A DNA stretch of 11,954 bases, taken from the NCBI GenBank assembly GCA_951801155.1, contig CATOLK010000025.1, positions 1-11,954 of the forward strand, written 5' to 3'. The notes beneath the pieces are model-generated. The model worked only from the letters and a program-made list of their open reading frames with translations, was not told the origin of the DNA and did no database searches. Source of the DNA: an uncultured Rickettsiales bacterium (GTDB lineage: Bacteria; Pseudomonadota; Alphaproteobacteria; Rickettsiales; UBA1997). This document shows, piece by piece, positions 7,944 through 11,954 of this stretch; the stretch's first letter is position 1, and every line of letters begins with the position of its first letter. The position numbers and the translations under genes were made by a program.

Positions 7944-8112
7944 TAATATTAATAAAAAATAATTGCAAGGACGATTATCTCGCGGTGCCACCTTGCTTCA
8001 TAGATAAATCTAACTCATTTCGTAAGCTGTAACGGGCTTGCCCGAAAGGTTCTAATAGGATTGTTTTACAATCTGTTCTTCCTTTTGCTCCCCATTGTTG
8101 GTGGATCAAAGC
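7944..8112 (-). promoter_or_regulatory. T-box-like tRNA-sensing leader upstream of aspS
   Basis: T-boxes bind uncharged tRNA and switch on synthetase genes. Read as minus-strand RNA, 7996-7965 forms the canonical antiterminator: GCAAGG, 7-nt bulge UGGCACC, GCGA, loop GAUAA, UCGU, CCUUGC. The bulge UGGC complements 5'-GCCA, the 3' end of tRNAs with discriminator G73, as in tRNA-Asp and tRNA-Asn. Upstream lie a small stem III (UAGA-UUUA-UCUA, 8012-8001), the T-box-like stretch CGGG-CAAG-CCCGUUACAGC (8044-8026) followed by AUGAG (8018-8014), a GAUUGU/ACAAUC hairpin (8073-8059), and an imperfect hairpin with two A-G mismatches (8110-8084). Stem I is much shorter than usual, and I cannot place a GAC specifier codon. 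No separate terminator hairpin is evident before the ATG; a U6 run follows at 7959-7954. The T-box call rests mainly on the 3' half. Confidence 0.75.
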
Positions 8113-8121
8113 ATTTATTCT

Positions 8122-8150
8122 TATTAAAGAAAAAGAATTAAAAAAGTCAA
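8122..8150 (-). promoter_or_regulatory. Candidate promoter of the aspS leader
   Basis: On the minus strand TTGACT (8150-8145) matches five of six -35 bases. A poor AT-rich -10 (TTAATA, 8127-8122, 17-bp spacer; or TAATAA one base later) follows. Transcription would then begin near 8115, just before the first leader hairpin, giving a leader of about 185 nt. Confidence 0.45.
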
Positions 8151-8160
8151 GTGTAAAATT

Positions 8161-8589
8161 TATTATTTTATAGATCCATCTAGTTTGAGAGAAAAACTTC
8201 TTTTTTTCATAAAAATTTATAAAAATTAAATAATCAACAAATAAATAAAAATTTATATTAATTTATAGTAATTACAATTTATATTGTTATAGAAAAAATC
8301 ATTTTTTATTTTTTATTATTCTAGATTAGATTTTCTAGTAAGATGAACCTATAAAAAAATCTAATCTAAAATAAACATAATTTAATAAACAAATAATAAT
8401 AAAAAACAAAAAAAATTTAATCTTTAAAAACAGATCTTTCACATAAAAATTTTCCACAAAAATCAAATATTAAAAACTTAAAATATTTTATAACAAGATT
8501 TGACATTTTATGTAAAATTATATGTTTCATATTTTTTAATTACCTTAATAGTATTATTTTTATGCAGGATTTTTAGTTAATAAATATTT
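8161..8589. other. 429-bp AT-rich non-coding stretch with inverted repeats
   Basis: No convincing gene on either strand. It contains a perfect 13-bp inverted repeat, TAGATTAGATTTT (8322-8334) and its complement (8356-8368), around a 21-base loop. Further right is a small palindrome ATTTTA-TG-TAAAAT (8505-8518) within TTGACATTTTATG. AGTTT/AAACT (8182-8198) followed by a T run is a weak plus-strand terminator shape. The 13-bp repeat could end transcripts of the small exported-protein gene, but it lacks a U tract on either strand. Confidence 0.5.
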
Positions 8590-8922
8590 TTAATTAATTT
8601 GTTTATCCCAAGCCATTGTTATTAGTTTTCTATAAACCTCTGTTTTTAATATATTTAAAAAATCAATTACACCACTAAATAAAAAAGATAAAAAACTACG
8701 GTTATTTTCTATATTATTTTCCACGTTATTTTCTTTTTTTTTACTGTTTGTAATTTTATTTTTACGCATAATAACATTACAATCATCATTTATGGAAACA
8801 TCGCCTTCAATATAATTTTCTTCCATTATAACTTTACTTTTTCCTGTAATTGTAACAGCGGAAGAAGCATAAACACTATTAAAGGTAATAAATAATAATA
8901 ATATTAAAATTATTTTTTTCAT
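8590..8922 (-). CDS. Small exported protein of unknown function
   Basis: I do not recognise this 110-residue protein. It begins with a clear Sec signal peptide: MKK, a hydrophobic core (IILILLLFITF), then SVYA-SS, a good signal peptidase I site after residue 19. The mature part has a short beta-rich stretch with alternating residues (about 22-55, VTITGKSKVIMEENYIEGDV and on), a Lys/Asn/Glu-rich linker (about 59-74), and a C-terminal segment with hydrophobic FLSFLFSGVIDFLNIL (about 76-91) that may be amphipathic or membrane-associated. The frame is open upstream to a TTG at 8979, but the ATG at 8922 starts exactly at the signal peptide. It stands alone between the aspS leader region and tgt, on the same strand as both. 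No clear promoter was found. That it is a gene is supported mainly by the signal peptide. Confidence 0.65.
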   Translation of the reverse strand: MKKIILILLLFITFNSVYASSAVTITGKSKVIMEENYIEGDVSINDDCNVIMRKNKITNSKKKENNVENNIENNRSFLSFLFSGVIDFLNILKTEVYRKLITMAWDKQIN

Positions 8923-9054
8923 AAATTGTATTAATTCTTCAACGTAATTAATATTAAAATTTTTATAATATAAATTCAAACTATTTGTAATATAAATAAA
9001 ATTATAACAAAATTTTCTAATAAATGATAATATATATTATAAAATAACACAATT

Positions 9055-9084
9055 AATATAATAATTATCAGTAATTATTATATT
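9055..9084. terminator. Hairpin with T run, 13-bp stem
   Basis: AATATAATAATTA (9055-9067) pairs perfectly with 9072-9084 across the loop TCAG, and the plus strand continues in Ts (to 9088). The stem is entirely A/T. It lies downstream of tgt and upstream of the small exported-protein gene, so it may be a second terminator behind tgt or a cruciform-prone site. Confidence 0.45.
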
Positions 9085-9097
9085 TTTTAGAAATAAA

Positions 9098-9141
9098 TAT
9101 AATAAGTAAGTTGAAAAAAATTTAATTTACTACTTATTATA
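9098..9141 (-). terminator. Probable tgt terminator
   Basis: TATAATAAGTA (9098-9108) and TACTTATTATA (9131-9141) are perfect complements, 11 bp, around a 22-base loop, starting 19 bases past the tgt stop. On the minus strand the hairpin is followed by TTTATTTC. The low G+C makes it a weak terminator taken alone. Confidence 0.45.
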
Positions 9142-9159
9142 AATATAATTATATTTTAT

Positions 9160-10296
9160 TTAATAAAGTTCAGTAGCTTTATTTTCCATAAATTTATCTA
9201 CAAATTCTACATATCTTTTTTCTTCAATTGCCCTTCTTATTCCTCTCATTAAATCTTGGTAATACATTATATTATGTTCTGTTAATAACATAGCTCCTAA
9301 AATTTCATCTGCTTTAAACAAATGATTTATATAGGCTCTAGTATGTTGTTTACAAGCTGTACAATTACATTTTTCATCTATTGGTTTATCATCATACTTA
9401 TATTGTGAATTTTTTACATTAATCGCTCCATTTCTAGTAAAGGCTTGCCCATTTCTTCCACTCCTTGCCGGTAAAACACAATCAAATTGATCAACTCCTC
9501 TTAAAACTGACCCAACAATATCTATTGGTTTTCCTACACCCATTAAATATCTCGGTTTATCAAAAGGCATCATAGGTGTTAAATAATCCAAAACACTGAA
9601 CATTAATTCCCAACCATCATTTATTGATAAATCACCACCTATAGCATAACCATCAAATCCAATATTTTTCAAACCCTCTATTGATTGAGTTCTTAAGTTT
9701 TTATCAGCTCCACCCTGCACTATTCCATATAAACCATATCCTTCTCGTTCAATAAAAGCTTCCTTACTTCTTTTTGCCCACCTTAAGGATCTTTCCATTG
9801 CCCTTTTTGTATATTTATAATCTGCCGGTTGTCTAACACATTCATCTAAGGCCATAGTAATAGTAGAATCTAATTTATGTTGTATTTCCATTGAAAATTC
9901 AGGTGTTAAATTATATTTTTTTCCACTTAAATGACAGGCAAAATGAACGCCGTCTTCTTTTATTTTATTTAATTTGCTTAAAGACATTGCTTGGAAGCCA
10001 CCACAATCTGTTAAAATTGGTTTATCCCAATTCATAAATTTATGTAATCCACCCATTTTGTCGATAGTATTATATCTATCTTGAATCATTAAATGATAGG
10101 TATTACAAAGCATAATTTCAGCTCCACATTTTTTTAATTGATCAAAATGCATAGCTTTCATTGCCGCTATAGTTCCAACTGGCATAAAAGCTGGTGTATT
10201 TATATCTCCATGTGCTGTATGTAAAACTCCTCGCCTTGCCATTCCGTTTTTTTCTTTGTCTATTAGTTCTTCTCTAATATCTAGTTTAAAATTCAT
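9160..10296 (-). CDS. tgt: tRNA-guanine transglycosylase with altered substrate pocket
   Basis: Tgt exchanges G34 of GUN anticodons (Asp, Asn, His, Tyr) for preQ1 or queuine in queuosine formation. The 378-residue protein aligns end to end with bacterial Tgt: MPVGT (38-42), CNTYHLM (64-70), MNWDKPILTD (88-97), YGIVQGG (190-196), RYLMGVGKP (249-257), nucleophile Asp272 (FDCVLPAR), RSGRNGQAFTR (278-288) and zinc ligands Cys310, Cys312, Cys315, His341. Several pocket motifs differ from the norm: DSGG is DCGG (Cys98), AFDECTPYP is ALDECVRQP (149-157), GGLAVGE is GGDLSIND (220-227), and PTR is PAR (276-278). Asp97, Asp151, Gln194 and Asp272 are kept. It may use a different base, salvage queuine, or be weakened. 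The ATG at 10296 gives the usual N-terminus; a good promoter precedes it. Confidence 0.92.
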   Translation of the reverse strand: MNFKLDIREELIDKEKNGMARRGVLHTAHGDINTPAFMPVGTIAAMKAMHFDQLKKCGAEIMLCNTYHLMIQDRYNTIDKMGGLHKFMNWDKPILTDCGGFQAMSLSKLNKIKEDGVHFACHLSGKKYNLTPEFSMEIQHKLDSTITMALDECVRQPADYKYTKRAMERSLRWAKRSKEAFIEREGYGLYGIVQGGADKNLRTQSIEGLKNIGFDGYAIGGDLSINDGWELMFSVLDYLTPMMPFDKPRYLMGVGKPIDIVGSVLRGVDQFDCVLPARSGRNGQAFTRNGAINVKNSQYKYDDKPIDEKCNCTACKQHTRAYINHLFKADEILGAMLLTEHNIMYYQDLMRGIRRAIEEKRYVEFVDKFMENKATELY

Positions 10297-10325
10297 TATT
10301 GTTTGTTTTTTCTACTGCTTTGACT

Positions 10326-10354
10326 ATTATAATAAATAATTTATTTAAAATCAA
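10326..10354 (-). promoter_or_regulatory. tgt promoter
   Basis: On the minus strand TTGATT (10354-10349), a 17-bp spacer and a perfect TATAAT (10331-10326). Transcription is expected to start near 10319, leaving a leader of about 23 nt before the ATG at 10296. It lies back to back with the rpoH promoter. Confidence 0.75.
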
Positions 10355-10539
10355 GATTTTGTGTACAATTTAGTATTATTTATTTTTTGCATTTTTTAAT
10401 TTAATTTATTTGTTAATTTGTTTTTCTATAAATTAAAATAAAAAAATATTTTACTAAAAAGCAAAACGTAAATACATTAAAATATCTAATTAAATCAGAA
10501 ATAATAAATTATAAAAATATACATACAAAAAAAATTTTC

Positions 10540-10567
10540 TTGACTTTTATCACATAAATAATATACT
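10540..10567 (+). promoter_or_regulatory. rpoH promoter
   Basis: TTGACT (10540-10545), a 16-bp spacer and TATACT (10562-10567) resemble the housekeeping promoter; transcription would start near 10574. A perfect inverted repeat, TTGTTA-TTAT-TAACAA (10572-10587), sits at the start point and would form a short hairpin at the 5' end of the mRNA or an operator. Confidence 0.65.
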
Positions 10568-10597
10568 ACAATTGTTATTATTAACAACAAAAGAAAA

Positions 10598-11455
10598 ATG
10601 CTAGTAGCTTTAGAACAACAAAACAATTTAACTAGATACTTAAGTGAAATATATAAAATTCCAGTTTTAACAGACGAGGAAGAAAAAAAATATGCAAAAC
10701 TTAAGGATGAAGGAAATATAAATGCTGCTAAAATATTGGTATCAAGTCATTTAAGATTAGTGGCAAAAATAGCCTTTAAGTACCAAAATTACGGACTACC
10801 CATGATGGATATGATAGCAGAAGGAAATTTAGGTTTAATTAGAGCAGTTAAAGAATTTAGTTTAGAAAAAGGTTGTAAATTAGCTACCTATGCCATGTGG
10901 TGGATAAAGGCTACAATACAGGATTTTATTTTAAGAAGCTGGTCTCTAGTAAAAATAGGAACGACTACAGCTCAGAAAAAATTATTTTTCAATTTAAATA
11001 AATTAAAAAATAAAATATTAAACTGTGAACAAAAAGATCTAAGTAATAATGATATAAAATATATATCAAACGTACTTAATGTAAAAGAAAATGAAGTTTT
11101 AGAAATGAATCAAAGATTTTATAAAACAGATATTTCTTTAAATAAAAAATGTCATGATAACGATGATAATAATGAAATTATTGAATTATTACCATCTAAA
11201 TATAGTACTCCAGAACAAATCTGTATAACTAGAGATAATAAAATTAAAAAATCTTCTATTTTAAAAGAAGGATTTGATTTGTTGGATGAAAGAGAAAAAG
11301 ATATATTAACGGAAAGAAGATTGAGTAACACTCCAGCAACATTAAAAACTTTAAGTATTAAATATAATATTTCTGGAGAGAGAATAAGACAAATAGAAGA
11401 AAATGCTATTAATAAAATTAAAAATTACGCAATAACAAAATATAAAAATGTCTGA
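10598..11455 (+). CDS. rpoH: Heat-shock sigma factor RpoH (sigma-32)
   Basis: RpoH directs RNA polymerase to heat-shock promoters. The 285-residue protein matches family length. Seen: region 1.2 (LTRYLSEIYKIPVLTDEEE, 11-29); region 2 core HLRLVAKIAFKYQNYGLPMMDMI (51-73) and EGNLGLIRAVKEF (75-87); LATYAMWWIKATIQDFILRSW (95-115); the RpoH-box QKKLFFNLNKLK (126-137), which separates it from RpoD and other group factors; and a C-terminal region 4.2 helix-turn-helix ending GERIRQIEENAINKIKNY. Region 2.2 is unusual (LPMMDMIAEGN where alphaproteobacteria have LPIxExISEGN). The ATG at 10598 has only a weak purine-rich AAAGAAAA before it and follows a sigma-70-like promoter by about 24 nt, so the long structured leader of E. 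coli rpoH is absent. The end overlaps nfu by 8 bases. Confidence 0.94.
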   Translation: MLVALEQQNNLTRYLSEIYKIPVLTDEEEKKYAKLKDEGNINAAKILVSSHLRLVAKIAFKYQNYGLPMMDMIAEGNLGLIRAVKEFSLEKGCKLATYAMWWIKATIQDFILRSWSLVKIGTTTAQKKLFFNLNKLKNKILNCEQKDLSNNDIKYISNVLNVKENEVLEMNQRFYKTDISLNKKCHDNDDNNEIIELLPSKYSTPEQICITRDNKIKKSSILKEGFDLLDEREKDILTERRLSNTPATLKTLSIKYNISGERIRQIEENAINKIKNYAITKYKNV

Positions 11456-11705
11456 AGATATAATAGATAAAATAAAGAAAATTATTAAAGAAAAAGTGAG
11501 ACCCATTCTTGTTATGGATGGTGGAAATATAGAATATGTTGATTATAAAAACAAAATTTTGAGTGTAAAATTGTTAGGTTCCTGTAATGGTTGCCCTTTG
11601 GCCGGTTTGACATTAAAAAATACTGTAAAATCTTTAATTAAAGAAGAGATTCCAGAAATCGAAGATGTTGAAGCTGTAAATTTTGATATAATGGAAGAAT
11701 ATTAA
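11448..11705 (+). CDS. Nfu-type Fe-S cluster carrier (NifU C-terminal domain)
   Basis: Stand-alone NifU C-terminal-domain protein of 85 residues, the size of a bare Nfu domain without the degenerate A-type N-terminal domain of E. coli NfuA. Seen: RPILVMDGGNIEYVD (18-32) and GSCNGCPLAGLTLKNTV (44-60), in which Cys46-x2-Cys49 is the cluster-binding pair; a dimer would hold one [4Fe-4S] cluster and pass it to target proteins in the cytoplasm. The ATG at 11448 lies within the last codons of rpoH (8-base overlap, different frame), so translation is probably coupled and both genes share the rpoH promoter. Pairing a heat-shock sigma gene with an Fe-S carrier hints at joint stress expression, but this may only reflect genome compaction. 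The family call is firm; partners are unknown. Confidence 0.93.
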   Translation: MSEDIIDKIKKIIKEKVRPILVMDGGNIEYVDYKNKILSVKLLGSCNGCPLAGLTLKNTVKSLIKEEIPEIEDVEAVNFDIMEEY

Positions 11706-11954
11706 TATAATTCCTATATATATTCAATATTTAAATCTACAGAATATTATAAAATAAAAATTTATAGTAAAAAGAAAAACATTAGATCTCCTGCATAAAG
11801 CTATTCTTATTTTCTATATATTAATAATTTATTTTTTAATAATTTTTATTTTATATCTTTCTTTTTTATTAGATTTGTTATTTTTTTGATTTTCCTTTAT
11901 TTATGTTATTTCAATTAGATTTTCTTAATAAATTTGTTTATTTTATTAATTCCC

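Noticed and set aside
7944..8112. tmRNA, RNase P RNA or SRP RNA as explanation for the aspS leader
   Set aside because: None of their conserved core sequences is present, whereas the antiterminator core, bulge and position before a synthetase gene fit a T-box.
8450..8458. DnaA-box-like TTTTCCACA in the gene-free stretch (and TTTTTCACA at 5879-5887), suggesting an origin
   Set aside because: Single, unclustered matches in very AT-rich DNA; no array of boxes and no origin-linked genes nearby.
8500..8520. TTGACATTTT resembling the strong promoter -35 at 3730
   Set aside because: No acceptable -10 at 16-18 bp and no gene downstream on the plus strand.
11706..11954. Possible further gene or RNA at the right end
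   Set aside because: Only AT-rich sequence with short chance inverted repeats; no open frame with a plausible start and no tRNA-like fold.

Overview
The window looks like chromosome from a very AT-rich (roughly 20-25% G+C by eye), genome-reduced alphaproteobacterium, most plausibly a host-associated member of the Rickettsiales or Holosporales. The AspRS and RpoH proteins carry alphaproteobacterial signatures, unrelated housekeeping genes are scattered with long AT-rich spacers, and one large coiled-coil protein has an effector-like look. No tRNA or rRNA genes, transposons or CRISPR arrays are visible. The taxonomic placement is inference.

Layout. 1-513 (-) is the N-terminal part of FabD (fatty acid synthesis), cut by the window edge. 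681-2039 (-) is a MurL-type epimerase (D-Glu formation on the peptidoglycan precursor). Divergent from it, 2183-2761 (+) is a family-4 [4Fe-4S] uracil-DNA glycosylase, followed by 2868-3533 (+), an exported intradiol-dioxygenase-fold protein with one iron ligand replaced. A perfect TTGACA-17-TATAAT promoter at 3730-3758 drives 3797-5803 (+), an unrecognised 668-residue protein with a charged coiled coil on an 11-residue period and a C-terminus ending in QCCIY. It converges on aspS (6132-7931, -) across a 21-bp hairpin. Upstream of aspS lies a leader RNA (about 7944-8112, -) with a textbook T-box antiterminator. A 429-bp non-coding stretch follows, then a small exported protein (8590-8922, -), two hairpins, and tgt (9160-10296, -) with an altered substrate pocket. 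The divergent tgt/rpoH spacer holds a good sigma-70-type promoter for each gene. rpoH (10598-11455, +) overlaps an Nfu-type Fe-S carrier (11448-11705, +). The last 249 bases show no gene.

Functional threads. AspRS, Tgt and the T-box leader all centre on tRNA-Asp/tRNA-Asn: AspRS has the His31 typical of non-discriminating enzymes, Tgt modifies GUN anticodons, and the T-box bulge UGGC matches the G73-CCA end of both tRNAs. Nfu could supply Fe-S clusters to proteins such as the family-4 UDG. FabD and MurL belong to envelope synthesis.

The most unusual items are the T-box-like leader in a proteobacterium where such elements are not expected, the divergent Tgt, the His-to-Asn intradiol protein, and the Rab5-like C-terminus of the coiled-coil protein.
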